From NCBI RefSeq assembly GCF_025024155.1, contig NW_026251721.1:459756-523755 (forward strand): a stretch of 64,000 bases of DNA, read 5' to 3'. The stretch comes from Gamsiella multidivaricata (Eukaryota > Mortierellomycota > Mortierellomycetes > Mortierellales > Mortierellaceae). The position numbers and the translations under genes are program-made. The notes beneath the pieces are model-generated. The model worked only from the letters and a program-made list of their open reading frames with translations. It was not told where the DNA came from and did not search any database. This document shows positions 36,067 to 48,300 of the stretch, piece by piece (the first letter of the stretch is position 1; the number at the start of each line of letters is the position of its first letter).

Positions 36067-36116
36067 TTAATAAAACCCATGTTCTCGTTAGAATTAAAAA
36101 AAAAAAAAAAAAAAAG
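36067..36116 (+). other. AATAAA plus A-tail, mark of a retroposed transcript
   Basis: AATAAAACCC is followed after about 25 bases by about 21 A. The spacing matches a normal mRNA 3' end copied into DNA. I found no clear target-site duplication, so the left limit is unknown. Confidence 0.4.
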
Positions 36117-37850
36117 ATACGGATCTTAATACCAGCAAGAAATAGGAACTGCATACTCAGCGGATGAAGAGCTCTTATTTTATTATTTCACGAATAAAAG
36201 AAAAGGCTTTGATATTTAGAAATCGTTAGGATCTTCAGCAAGTAATATCAAGGTAAGGAGGCTATAGCTGGTGCTGACAAAATAAATGGGGTTGAAGCGC
36301 GATTGCCCACGCGACAAGGACCGTAATGCAAGGCGTAAGTCTCCTGCTTTACAGGAATACGTTTCGTACAGTCGTAGCAATGATAGGAAAACGATTGTGT
36401 AGGTGTTGACTGGGGATAAATGCAGTAGATAGAGCGTACGTGGGGCCCTCAAAGAAAAAAAATAAAAAAAAATAAAAGTGTAAGGGCCATACGCGAGGGA
36501 CCGTATCATCTGACTTCAACGGCCCGGACAGCGTCTTTTTTTTTTTAATTCAAAGAAATGCGCTAGTAAAAAAAAAAGAAAAGAGGTTGTCACTAAAAAA
36601 AAGAGATGAGAGCGCCCTGACAAGCAAGCCGAAATCTTGTACTATTCTCGTCGTTAAACTATATCTCCGATTCCTACCCTGTTCTTCTTATGCAATCTGT
36701 AATAGAGCTAGCGCCGGATTTTAACTACCATCAACGAAAAAAGACAACCAGCTGTCATGCTGAGAGTCGCTTAATCGAAATGGATGTACGTGCCTATGGG
36801 AGGGAGGAAAACAGTTTGTTTTCACGTCCTCGTCACCCGATCTTGAATTAGCCGACCTCGAAAAAAGAGTTTGAGTTCATCATCAAAATGTAAGCTAAGA
36901 TATAGTCTATTTTCATTGTCAACCTTATTAACTTTCCCCTGCAAATGTTGTAGTCGATGGCTGCATCCTCCATTAACACACAATATTGCCCTTCGAAAGC
37001 AGACATCAAACCGTTGATGACACTATAAATGAGAGGGCAGATCAGGCGCTCATCCAAGGCGTCCTTTCCAGTCTCCTGGATCGAAACCTGCGTGAATGTA
37101 TTTTTGACGACTGTGCTCTCTGCATGCAAACGTCTTGCAAAGCGTGGTGCACACAGGTACCCTTGTGGAGTCAACGGAGACGAAGTGCGGGCATCCGGTA
37201 GAGGGTGTAAAGAAAAAGAGCAGTATGGGTGGTCCCTGAGTAGGCTACCTATATTAGGGCAGGTGAAAGAGTGCCTGCATGACTAGACTGGATTTGCGTT
37301 CTGCTGGGGTGTTAATGTAGTCGCTGGCGACGGAGACGCTAAATTGCGAAAAAGGGTTCAACGGAGAGAGCAAAACGCTTGAGCGTTTATGTATCGATGC
37401 AAAGGGGCCACAATAAAAAAGTAGAAATAGGACAACAAATCTCGCGGGCAGCAGCTCTTTTTGTTTTTGTCCATTCGGCCTCATGTGCAAGCTCTCCTTT
37501 ACTCCCTGTCATCCTCGGGATCCGTTCCCCTTCTCCTTTTCGTCACTATAGATTCTGTTTGGCTACAGCTTATTATTTTTTTTCTTGCAGGCACCACCAC
37601 TAGAAGCAGTATTCATGCCAGGAAAGTGCTCTCTTGGATTTAAATGGTCCCAACGTTTTCAGATTAGCAACAATACCTCCGTTGTTAAACTAGATCTCCT
37701 TGCCTTCCTCGCCCCATCCCCCTTTTTTCGTCCGCGGGACGGAAAGAACAATGCATGGAATGGGCGCGTTCGCTTTGCCTACTCGTCTTCTTTCTCATCT
37801 TCCTTTCTTTTTCTCGCTTTTCCTCTTCTGCAACGACTCTCCGTCTAGCC

Positions 37851-37908
37851 TTCTCCACACCCTCCCTCCACACCCTTCCTCCATACCCTCCCTCCACACC
37901 CTCCCTTC
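37851..37908. repeat. CCCTCCCTCCACAC minisatellite
   Basis: Three to four imperfect units of about 13-14 bases with the motif ACCCTCCCTCCAC, in pyrimidine-rich non-coding DNA. Confidence 0.75.
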
Positions 37909-38683
37909 GTCTCGAGCCTCGTCTGCTCTCTTTATCTCTCACTCTTTCGCACTCTTTCTCACGCACACTTTCTTTCTCCACGTCCTATAACCTCACTTCT
38001 CCGATTTAATTCTCTTCTCATATCTCACTAGTCCGTCTACAGTAGGTGTCACCTCCATATCTCCATTCGACTCTCTGTGTCCCATTGTCGCGTGTCCTCT
38101 TCCTAGATCCTCTCCCAATTTCCTTCTCATCAACATCACCGACGCTTCAAATATACCTTCATCTTAACATTTCGTATCACCACACCATCTCCAACTACCG
38201 TCAATGATTGCATCCCAGCACTCTGACCCACTCTAGCTCCACGTATACGCCATATGAATATCATTTCAGCCCCCCATCTCCTCTTTGCGCGACAAACACA
38301 TATACAAGAATACCAACAGCTAGCCCACACATGACAATGGGGCTGCAGTGGAGAAGATCTGCTATGTTTTTGCACCAGTAACATCCATCAGCGCAGACGG
38401 TATCAATGCCTTCACATTCCATTCCGTGTTCAGTTCTCACCGCTTATATGTTTATTCAAGTCGCGTGTGTGGGACGACGATGTCGCACCTGCCAACGACC
38501 CTAATGCTGCCTTCCGACACTAGCGCACCTTCCTGTTTGTCATTTTGAACGCACTGAATCCAGCCAGTTGGGTTAAAGTGAATAGATCCTCACTCCTCCG
38601 CTAATCGCTCCTTTTTCTTTTCTTTTCGGGTAGTACATTCAGTTCTATTTTTTTTCGGTTGTCACCAGTGGAAACCCCGAATC

Positions 38684-41164
38684 ATGAGTAGCTTGACCCA
38701 GATCTCGACCCTGGCTGCCACGCTCACTTCAGCCGTCATCTCCGCCACCGACTCGTTCGTTATCCCCACTACACTCGCTTCCCCTACTCCCACAACGTAT
38801 GTCATTGTCAGCTCCAGTCCAACGCCATCCTCACCTCCACATAGCGCTATCGGAGGTGCTGGCCCTACGAATAATATGCTGTGCGATTGGATTCGATCGG
38901 CCTCAGACTGTCGCGATGAAGTTTTTATCCGATACTTGCTAATAGCATCCTCGGTGATGCATGGGATCGTGTTTTTGTTTGGTCTTTGGCTGCTCATCTA
39001 CCGTAACCGTGGCTTTAACAGCAAAATCTTCACCGAGCTGTTTGTCAAAGCGGGAACGGGTGTAAGACCTAAGCCTGTAAGTTGCGTTCAGTCAATTGGT
39101 TCGAGTGATATTAGTTTTCAAAAGACTGTAGATGTGCTGACTGTATTTTTTTAAAAACAAGATGGACTGCATCGTCTTCTTCACAAGTCTTGCTTCTCTT
39201 ATTAAAATCGGCGTAAATGTCCCACTGATCCTCGATGTACTCAAGGATATGCTCTGGCTCCGCATCGCAATCGAACAGCTCTACTGGTAAGGTGTTCATT
39301 TAAACTCCTCTTCCTTACGCGCGCTTATGTACGTATCTATATCCGAACGATAGTGCTTATTCATCTGCTTCGCGATAATATATATTGCAGGATCGTCGTC
39401 TCTGTTGGGTTCTCGTCCTATTTTGTTGGTCTTCTGTATGCCATGCCTGTGACAGCAAGAGAAGGAATCTTCGCTGTTTATCAGCCCGAGGCCTCCTTCG
39501 ATGCACACGCTTTGCAGCCCATCCATGTCCTCAAGCCCACGAACATCCAGAAGAACTTTCTGTTGGTCATGGGTGTGGTCTATCCCACCATATTTGCGGC
39601 AGCCCCCGGCGTGGCTTCTGCAGTATTTGTACATATGCCTGGCTATGAGAATCTCTCTAATATCCTGCTTGTCGTACAGTACTCGAACTGGGTGTTGATC
39701 CTCTGGACCATGGCCATCATGTTCTTTTACTACGGCCTCAAGTACACCTTCATTCTCCGAGCCAACATCATCATTGCCGAGGCGGCGCTCAAGGCTCCCA
39801 GGGCAGCATTTGGAATTGGCAATCTGCGATCTTCGAGCCCTGCCAGGTTCTTATTTATTCAGTTGCAGATTACCGGCTTTATGGGATCAGCCGTCACTCT
39901 CTTGGCTGGCACCCTTTGCATGATATGGGTCCTCTGCAGAGAAAAGATTCTCGCTATGCCCAACGACCAAATCCCTCACACGATGGCCTTCTTCTGGACG
40001 TGCGCCATAGCTGTCGCCTTTTTCCTCATTATGGTACTGATTGCCATCCAGTCCGTGCGCAACCGGAATCGTGGTCTACACGGGTCGACGACTTCGCCGA
40101 CCAACTCGTCCCAACCAAGTAGCGTTCCTGGTCAAAAAACCCCAATTGGCGTCAAGAGCCTTTATTCAGCTCAGAATCACAAGTCGCGATCCGTACGGAC
40201 AGATTCTGAAATGTACTTGACACAACACAACTCGATGGAGAAGGGTATCTACGAAAAGCCTTCGTTTGATACGTCTGACGAAAGCTACGACCCGACAAGC
40301 GTTGCAGTCACGATTGAGGCCTCACACAGGATGGAGAGCGAGGAATTCACCGCATCCCACAATGCCTACCAAATGGAGCAAGAGAGGGTCAAGAAGGGCA
40401 ATGCTGGATTGTCTACTCGCTCTTGCGCCATTATGGCCCAAAACACCTGTTCTGACGCGGAATTTGGCCGCCGCGGCAGCGACGCGATCTCGCCGGACAG
40501 CACCAAGATGTACCCTGATCTCCTGCAAACCGTCTTTGGTCCAACGAGATCGATCAGTCCCCCTCCATTCTATCCTACACCCCCATCACCATCGTTACCA
40601 TTGATGCCGCTGCGGTCGAGCCCACGGAGTCCCAACCACAAGCATGATCCAAGTGAAGAGCGCTCCAAACATGTATCGAATCGCCAGCGCTCCTTGCACG
40701 CATCTAGCCAGGTCTTCCAGGACCCGTCATCTCATGCGGCTTCGTCTGGCTCCCATACTCTGTGTACAGGCTTAACCCGCGAGCCCAGGTATACAGCTAT
40801 CTCTGAAAGCTACACAGCGTCTATCGCTGACTATGGCGGTAGAAATCCGCTGAACTTGAACAGAGACGGAGAAGGAGAATACCGGTTCCCATCAGAACAA
40901 CAACAGCCACAGCAGCAGGTGCCCTTCCAAACACTGCAGTACCAGATCTCCTGTAAGGGTCTTTCGCCTCCACCAAGGGCCAAGCGCCTCGCCAGTTCAC
41001 CGTACGTTGCGGAAGACATGGTAGTGGCGCCACTGTCTCCCATTGATCTACATTCACCTGGGCCCTTGCGAAACACCTTTATGAATACGACGCCGTTGAC
41101 AGAGTACTCGGACACATCACGGACCGAACGGGGGTATTCGTCACAAATCCATCAAGGATGCTGA
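38684..41164 (+). CDS. orphan seven-transmembrane protein with long cytosolic tail
   Basis: Exons 38684-39076, 39162-39286 and 39391-41164 close in phase, giving about 763 aa. A Ser/Thr/Pro-rich N-terminal region of about 80 residues is followed by seven hydrophobic segments: YLLIASSVMHGIVFLFGLWL, IVFFTSLASLIKIGVNVPLI, IVVSVGFSSYFVGLLYAM, NFLLVMGVVYPTIFAAAPG, WVLILWTMAIMFFYYGL, QITGFMGSAVTLLAGTLCMI and TCAIAVAFFLIMVLIAI. A Ser/Thr/Pro/Gln-rich tail of about 370 residues (from about 392) completes it. This is the layout of a G-protein-coupled receptor with a phosphorylatable tail, but I recognise no specific receptor family. Cys residues in LCDWIRSASDCRD before the first segment could pair outside the cell. 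Topology is inferred from hydrophobicity by eye. Confidence 0.8.
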
Positions 41165-41628
41165 CGACGTTGTGGAGCGGACATCTAGCTGGCCACTTCC
41201 ACTGAATCTTAGTTTATCCATCCCTTCCACCTAATCTTAGTTGACGATGTCCATCCTCTCCTTACTCTCTGTCTCCCCTTACATATATCAGCCCTCCCTA
41301 ATATAATGGCTAGCCAAAGTGATATCGCTAGTGCAGACGCATAATACAGCACTGCAACAATGCGGTGGTGCAGTTGTGCCATGTAGTCATAGAACTTTGA
41401 ATTGAACCTTGACAAACCGCCAAACGGACGTGAAGACCGATCGATCACCGCTTCCCTGACACGTAGTACAGGAGGACGTCCGTGGCCATCCTGGAACGAG
41501 GATGTGTGTGTGTGAGGGCGGAAGAATAGACGCCCTGTCCTCTTTTTCTTCTCGCTCTTCATTCCCGCCTGCTCATTTCTCCATTCCCGTTCCTCTCACA
41601 CTCACAGACACTCCACACTGTTACAACC
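41165..41628. promoter_or_regulatory. intergenic region between 7TM gene and oxidoreductase
   Basis: 464 bases between genes on the same strand. It holds the 3' end of the 7TM transcript and the promoter of the next gene. The last 70 bases (CTCTTTTTCTTCTCGCTC onward) are pyrimidine-rich, like a leader. Confidence 0.5.
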
Positions 41629-42864
41629 ATGAAGGCCATTCTCATTGAAAAGGCATTGACCTCGGTCGATCAGATGACCGTTCAGACCGTCCCAGACCCC
41701 GTTCTCAAAAAGGGCGAGATCCTTGTTGACGTCAAGGCTGCCGGCCTCAACTTTTTCGATATTCTTCAGGTAAAGGGAAAAACTGCTCCTTTCCATCGAA
41801 TTATACAGCGCCCTATACCGGACTGTAGCATTCTAACCTCAGCCTACGCCGGTCTTCTTCGTTTGCTTGCACCATGTCCATTAGGTCCAAGAAAAGTACC
41901 AGATCAAGCCCCCATATCCTTATATCCCAGGAGCAGAGGTAACCAAGATTCCAAGCACAGCAATAGCATCTTGCAATGAAGCGAGCCATTCATCGGACAT
42001 AGGAATTAACACTTCAATCTCTTTGTTTTGGCCACTTCTTTTGCCATACAGTTTGCAGGCGTAATCTCTCAGATTCATCCTGACGCAAAGACGCCCTACA
42101 AGGTCGGCGACCGCGTCTTTGGCTCGACCCAAGGCTGCTACGCCGAAAAGCTGGTCTGCAATCCTAAGACCCTCCTCCCCATCCCTGACAACCTTTCGTT
42201 CGAACAGGCCAGTGGCCTCTTCATCACCTATCCCACCAGCTACGTGGCACTGGCGGTTCGCGCGCAATTGAAGGCCGGAGAGTGGTGTCTTGTTCATGCG
42301 GCCGCTGGGGGCGTGGGCCTGTGTGCGGTGCAGATCGCCAAGGCCCTAGGCGCCAAAGTCATCGCAACAGCTGGATCTCAGGACAAGCTCAATATTGCGC
42401 TCAAGAATGGTGCAGATTATGGCGTCAACTATCGGGACAAGGACTGGGCGACTCAGGTGCTCAAGATCACAGGAGGCCGTGGCGCCGATGTCGTCTATGA
42501 CCCTGTTGGACTAATCAACGAGTCCCTTCGATGCAGTGCTTGGTGCGCTCGTGTCCTGGTCGTGGGCTTTGCAGCGGGAACGATTGAAAAAATTCCTGCG
42601 AACCGTATCCTGCTCAAGAACGTCTCTGTGGTTGGCGTTCACTGGGGTGCGTATGCGAAATACGATGTGGCGACTGTCGCCCAAGTCTGGAAGGAGCTGT
42701 TGGATCTATTTGCAAAAGAAAAGTTGGTCCCTGTGGTCTATGAGAAGATATATCAAGGATTGGACTCTGTCAAGACGGGATTGAACGATCTTGCTGCCCG
42801 AAAGACCTTTGGCAAGGCCGTTGTCCACATCGGGGGAGTCACTCCTGCCAACAGCAAACTGTAG
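41629..42864 (+). CDS. NADPH:quinone oxidoreductase-like (zinc-independent MDR family)
   Basis: A medium-chain dehydrogenase/reductase that reduces quinones or activated alkenes with NADPH. Exons 41629-41769, 41885-41938 and 42052-42864 close in phase, about 335 aa, normal for the family. The N-terminal GroES-like fold has EILVDVKAAGLNFFDIL and PPYPYIPGAEFAGVI. The Rossmann fold has the AAAGGVGLCAVQIAKALGA nucleotide-binding loop and later GGRGADVVYDPVG. The zinc-ligand residues of alcohol dehydrogenases are not visible, consistent with a quinone reductase rather than ADH. A lone Cys-rich patch, SLRCSAWCARVLVVG, occurs near the end of the Rossmann fold. The exact substrate cannot be read from sequence. 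Confidence 0.92.
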
Positions 42865-43047
42865 AGCTCTCGATAACTCTTCTCCAATAAACAATGTCTT
42901 CCAAATGCATCAGATTTAAAGGCAGTTTATGATGTACAAAGTAATAAAAAAAATGTAAGTGGCAGCTACAGACTCTATAACAAGTTTGTTATCCCTGAAT
43001 TTCTCCTCGCGACTCATCATGACTTTTCAAAAATTGCGGACGCCGCC
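42865..43047. other. 3' intergenic region between convergent genes
   Basis: 183 bases between the oxidoreductase stop and the SEC61 stop. It contains AATAAA at about 42887 and AATAAAAAAAATG near 42943, likely poly(A) signals for the plus-strand gene. Confidence 0.6.
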
Positions 43048-44985
43048 TTAAAAGGCAAGGGCATCGCCAGAGTTCTCGATGCTCTCCTTGACAAACATCT
43101 CCCAGTACTGGTAGATGATGGTGGTGCACAGCAAGATACCGGTACCAGATCCAATAGCGCCAATTAAATCAGCAAAGACGGAAACGGCACCTAGGACAGC
43201 GCCACCAAAGGCAGCGGCGGTGGGGATGACGCGCTTCAACTCCTTGTACATCGAGGCATCACGGTGACCGGCCATGACCATGTTCTGGTCCTTGAGCTGC
43301 TTGGCAACATCGCGAGGCGAGGAGCCAGAGACTTCGATCCAGGTCTTGGACAAGAGGGCACAGGCAGTCAGCATGAAGGTGACGTAGACGACCGTGTGGA
43401 TAGGATCCAAGAGGGCCTCAGAGATACTATGAGGAGGCGACATGTAGTAGGCAAGGCCACCCGAGGCAATCATCTGGCTGGTGCCCTGGTAAGGGGTCCA
43501 GGTTCCAAAGATACGGACAAGAATGTTCTCGGGGAAGCGGTTGTAGATCAGCTGGGAGATCATGAACATGTTGGAGGTCAAGGCAGACTGCAGCATGATG
43601 GGCATGTTGGAGGTGTAGAATAGCTTGATGGGGTAGGTGCCGCGCTGGCCACGGAAGCGGGAGGACTTGACGGGGAGCTCAACGCGGAAGCCCTGGAGGT
43701 AGATGACGATGCCGAAGACAAGAGCGGTAGCCAAGAGGTTCATAACGTTGGGCAGGTTCTGGCGGTAAAAGGCCTCCTTCAGAGCACGGGACTTGTTGGA
43801 GCGGGTGAAGAGCAGGTGGAAGAAAGCAATCAGGGCACCCTCAAACTCGGGTCCGTTACCAAAGTTGTAGGTGGTGGGGCTCAATGCTTTCCAGAGAATA
43901 GTTTCACAGACATTGGTGGCGATGAAGAGCGAGATACCGGAACCGAGACCGTAGCCCTTCTGCAGGAGCTCATCCAAGAGGACAACAATGACACCGGCAA
44001 CAACGAGCTGAAGGATCAAGAGCAGGCAAATACCGGCACCCAATTCGGAGGGAGGGCCGTACAATCCGTTCATGACCGAGACAGTAGCCTGACCAAAGGC
44101 GATCAAGACAGCAAACACTATAGAGACAATTCCGAAGTTATGGTTAGAAGCTTCTTCAATTGAGGTAGTACAAACGGGGACATGAAGCAAAAGGACTTAC
44201 ACTTCTGGGCACCGTTAAAGAGAGAACGATCCTCCTTGAGGCTGTAGTCGACCTCGATGAGGTTGGCACCAGCCAAGAGCTGCATGAACATGCCCGAGGT
44301 GACAATGGGAGTGATACCGAGTTCCATCAGGGTTCCACGGTTCGAGGCGAGAATGGCACGCATCCAGTAAAGAGGATCAGACGAATCTGAGGACATGATA
44401 CCGTACAGAGGGACTTGGGAGCAGACCAAGAAGATGAAGAGAGTGACGGCAGTCCAGAGAACCTTCTGCCTAAAGGGGATCTGTAGGAATGGCAGAGAAT
44501 TGTGTTAAGAGACGACGAATCCATTGAGTGTAAGACAGCAATTAGAAGAAACTGAGTCAGATCAGTCAGATCAAGAGTCGATAAGCAACATTGCCAAACG
44601 ACGTACCTTGCGCTCGGGGGCAGCAATCTCGGGCAGGACAGCCATGAATGGCCTGATCAAATGCAGAAAACGGACTAGAAAAAGAGACAGAGATGAAACG
44701 AGAGGACCGAGAATGTTAGGTTCTGGAGACGTATGCCTGATGAAGTAGATGTTTGTGATGATGACAGAGGGCTGTTGTCCTGCTTCTGAGTCTACGATGA
44801 CGGGCTGATCCTGCTGTCCAGCCTAGGGTTCGCAAAGAGAGCCGCTGGCGTCCTAGTCTCGAAATCCTGCTTTGGGCCTTGTTTCAACTGAAAGCCCTGA
44901 TCCTGAAGATCACCAAGGATGGCGGATGTGTGTTTTGCAAAAGTATGCGATAGATCTGCAGCGACGAGAACTTACAGCCAGCCAT
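43048..44985 (-). CDS. SEC61: Sec61 alpha, translocon channel subunit
   Basis: The pore of the endoplasmic reticulum translocon, which passes secretory and membrane proteins. Four coding exons close in phase: 44985-44976 (10 bases only), 44674-44607, 44480-44201 and 44117-43048, giving 475 aa, the normal length. Motifs include [128 protein letters not shown] and [20 protein letters not shown]. Ten membrane helices are expected and the sequence fits throughout. The tiny first exon (M-A-G plus one base) is supported by a GTAAGT donor and by phase. It shares a divergent promoter region with the RecQ gene. Confidence 0.97.
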
Positions 44986-45384
44986 TGTGATAGACACGGA
45001 TGGGAGGTAGGGCCAGAGGAAGGGAGGGGGTCGTGAGACGGAGGAGAAGAGAGATGGGAAGGAAGGATGATGATGATGGGAAAGGAGGAAGAAGAGGAAA
45101 GAAGAGTGTGGAAGTGCGCTCTCGAAGGACGCGGTGTTGGGACGTGAGTGGTTGCTCGCTCACTCGCTCACTCGAGGGTGGATTTATCGTGCCTGACCAA
45201 TCAGAGCGAGCCACTGCAAGCTGGCAATCGAACTCTCTTCTCAGGAGCATTATTGCGTTATTTCCAAGCGCCCTTTCTCTATTGCCTCTCAAAGTCTGAC
45301 AGTTTTGCCACCATTTTTTTTGTTTGCTCTTCGCAGTTGTTGCCGCTACATCCTTTTTAACCGCACTTGCATCAACGCCCAGCC
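44986..45384. promoter_or_regulatory. divergent promoter region of SEC61 and RecQ helicase
   Basis: 399 bases between the two start codons hold both promoters. A purine-rich tract on the plus strand (45000-45120) is the pyrimidine-rich leader of SEC61. A CCAAT-box-like CCAATC (45199) and CTCACTCGCTCACTCG direct repeats are visible. Function of these is untested. Confidence 0.55.
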
Positions 45385-48300
45385 ATGGCCCTTCAGATGC
45401 GGCAAACAAAAAACAACCTTGAGGAGATGCGGAAGGCTGTCGCCGAAAAGTTTCCAGGAATCACTAGTCTTCGCGGACCCACTGGCATCGGACGTACCAC
45501 CAGCAAGGAGAATCACCTTCCTCCTGGAGCAACTGTCAGCAGCATAGAATTCGTAGCCATGGAGCCACCCCAGATTTATGAATTTGGAATCTGCTCAACC
45601 GACGCTATATATACACCCTTGACTGACAAAGGGACAATATCATCTTACACGCGACAGGTATGTCCATGGATTGTTTTGGTGGCGGAACCTTACGGCTCGT
45701 CAAGGCCAAAGATATTTGACAAGCAACGGAAACTTACGCCTCCATGTCTTGATGATTTGGTTGTGTAGGTCTCGAATATCGGAGCACGGAGTCCAGGTAC
45801 TATTGTTACTCCAATGCCGACAGCGATGAGTTGGGGAGGGTCCAGCAGGCCGACAGTGCAGGAGTCCGTCAGCAGCACCAACGCCATTAGTAGCTCAAAC
45901 CCAGTCTTCAACAACTATACCATCGGCAACAACAAGAATACTAATAGCAACAGCGACAGTGGCAACCCTAATACCAGCAAATCAAGCGATAATAGTCAGA
46001 GTAGCGTCAGCATTTCAAACAATGCTGCATTCTCCATCAATGTGTTTGGCAACGGAGGCAGCTCATCATCGAATTCGTCTCCTAAACTGACGTCCTTGGC
46101 ATCTTTGAGAGCCCCCAGGCTTCCAAGCGGTTCAGCGACACCAAAATCAACCAATGTTACTGTCCCTGCGCCTACAAAGTACGACCTTGCAGCCGACTGC
46201 AACGATGATTATACGGAGGAGTATGCGATCCTGAACGAACTGGAGGTGGAAGAGTCCAGGACAAAGGTGGGCATGACTGCTGTTCAAGAGCGTTGCGTAG
46301 TTATCGATTGATGGCCTGTGGATTCACATGGTGTTGTTCATATTAATTTTTTAGAATATTGCCAAGGTCAGCGTCAGGATTAGTCCAGTTTCCGCCAATT
46401 ATCCTAGCCCTCTGGCTGACGCAGCGAAGAAGAGCGACTCGTCTGGAACGGTTCTGGATGTGGATGAGGATGCTACTATCGAGGAGCTGGAGGTCATGCT
46501 GGAAACTGCGGTGGATGAAAAACGGCGCCTCGGAGATTTGATCATGGACCGTGATGATATGAATGAAGACGCAGACGACCTCAAGAAGGAATGGAGGATC
46601 ATGCGCAACCGCATCAGTAGCCTACAACCAAAATTGGACGCCAAAAGAGCTGCGATGGATTTCGCTAGTAACAGCTCCACTAGCATGCGAGGCGGGGAAA
46701 GCCATCGGGATAGTAGCATCAACTATAGTAGCGGCAGTGTTGTCCGCTCAGCGCAATCAACCCCTGCATACGTCGCACCCTCTCATACCAGGTTCAACTT
46801 TCAGTCGCATGAAGAGTCCACCATGGTGCAAAAGGAGAATCAGCCCCCTTTGATCAACAGCTACACCACCAGCGACTGCAATATCAGTAACAGCACTTCA
46901 TTCACATCAGCAAGTTCAAATTCAACGGCTCTTACTCGGAGTCGACCGGCTACCCTCTTCAATTCAACTTCACAGCGCTCTCAGTCTCCTGTGACCAAGG
47001 ACGCCGCCGTCTATCCTTGGTCAGGAAGAGTGATGACTGCACTTCGAGATATCTTTGGCTTGCGGGATTTCAGGCCAAATCAATTGGCGGCGATTAATGC
47101 GACTCTTTCCGGAAAGGACGTATTTGTTTTGATGCCAACTGGAGGAGGCAAGAGTTTGTGCTATCAGCTACCGGCAACAGTTGGCAGCAGTTCTGGAAAC
47201 AGCCCCACTGGAGTGACGATTGTGATTTCGCCCTTGCTCAGTTTGATGCACGATCAAGCGATGCATCTGATCAATAACGGTATCCCTACTGTGATTCTGC
47301 ACGGCAATCTGGATGCGGCCATGAGGAGGTTTGTTTTCGATCAGCTCGAGGCGGATCAAATTCTGACCAAGCTGGTCTACATGACACCGGAGATGTTGTC
47401 TAAGAGTGGTCAGGCCCAGTCGGCGTTGAGGCGGCTCCATGCGCGTGGCCTGCTAGCGCGATTCGTTATTGACGAGGCGCATTGTTTGAGCCAGTGGGGC
47501 CATGATTTTCGACCGGATTACAAGTTGTTGGGGGAGCTCAAGACCAAGTACCCAGGTGTCCCGCTCATGGCCCTGACGGCAACCGCCAATGCCAAAGTCC
47601 AGCAGGATGTCTTGCATAATCTCGGGATGCAGAACTGTCTGGTGCTCAAACAATCGTTCAACCGCCGCAACTTATACTATGAGGTTCGACCCAAGACTGC
47701 CAAGATTTACAGCGACATCCATGCATTTATCACTGCAACATATCCGGGCGCTTGCGGAATCATTTATTGCACCAGTAAGCGTGCTTGTGAGGAGATGGCT
47801 GACAAACTGCGCAACGAATTTGGCCTGAGCGCCCAGCACTACCACGCAGGACTCGACAAATCGGACAGGATCGCGATTCAAAAGTCATGGCAGGAAGGCA
47901 GCACGCAGATTATCGTCGCAACGGTAGCTTTCGGCATGGGTATTGACAAGCCGAACGTGCGGTTCGTGATTCACCACTCTTTACCGCAATCGCTCGAGGG
48001 CTACTACCAAGAGACGGGTCGTGCAGGACGTGATGGCGACAATGCATACTGTCTTCTCTTTTACACCTATCGAGACAAGGTGACGATCGAGTTCATGATT
48101 GACAAAGGAGAGGGCAATCGCGATCAGAAGCAGCGGCAACGGGACAATCTCCAGCAGATGATTATGTATTGCGAGAATAAGATGGACTGCCGTCGAGCTC
48201 AGGTGCTGAGTTATTTTGGGGAGCACTTTTCGCGACTTGATTGTGCCAATACTTGCGACAACTGCCGGAGAAACCAGGCGTTTGATATCAAGGATGTGTC

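Larger units (their letters stand above)
34208..38683. other. gene-poor stretch with a possible retroposed transcript
   Basis: No conserved protein family is recognised. A plus-strand frame of 99 codons (35415-35714) lies upstream of AATAAA at about 36070 and an A-run at 36096-36116 (see findings). From about 37690 to 38680 the plus strand is strongly pyrimidine-rich and contains a C/T minisatellite. This is probably promoter and leader of the 7TM gene that starts at 38684. Confidence 0.45.
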
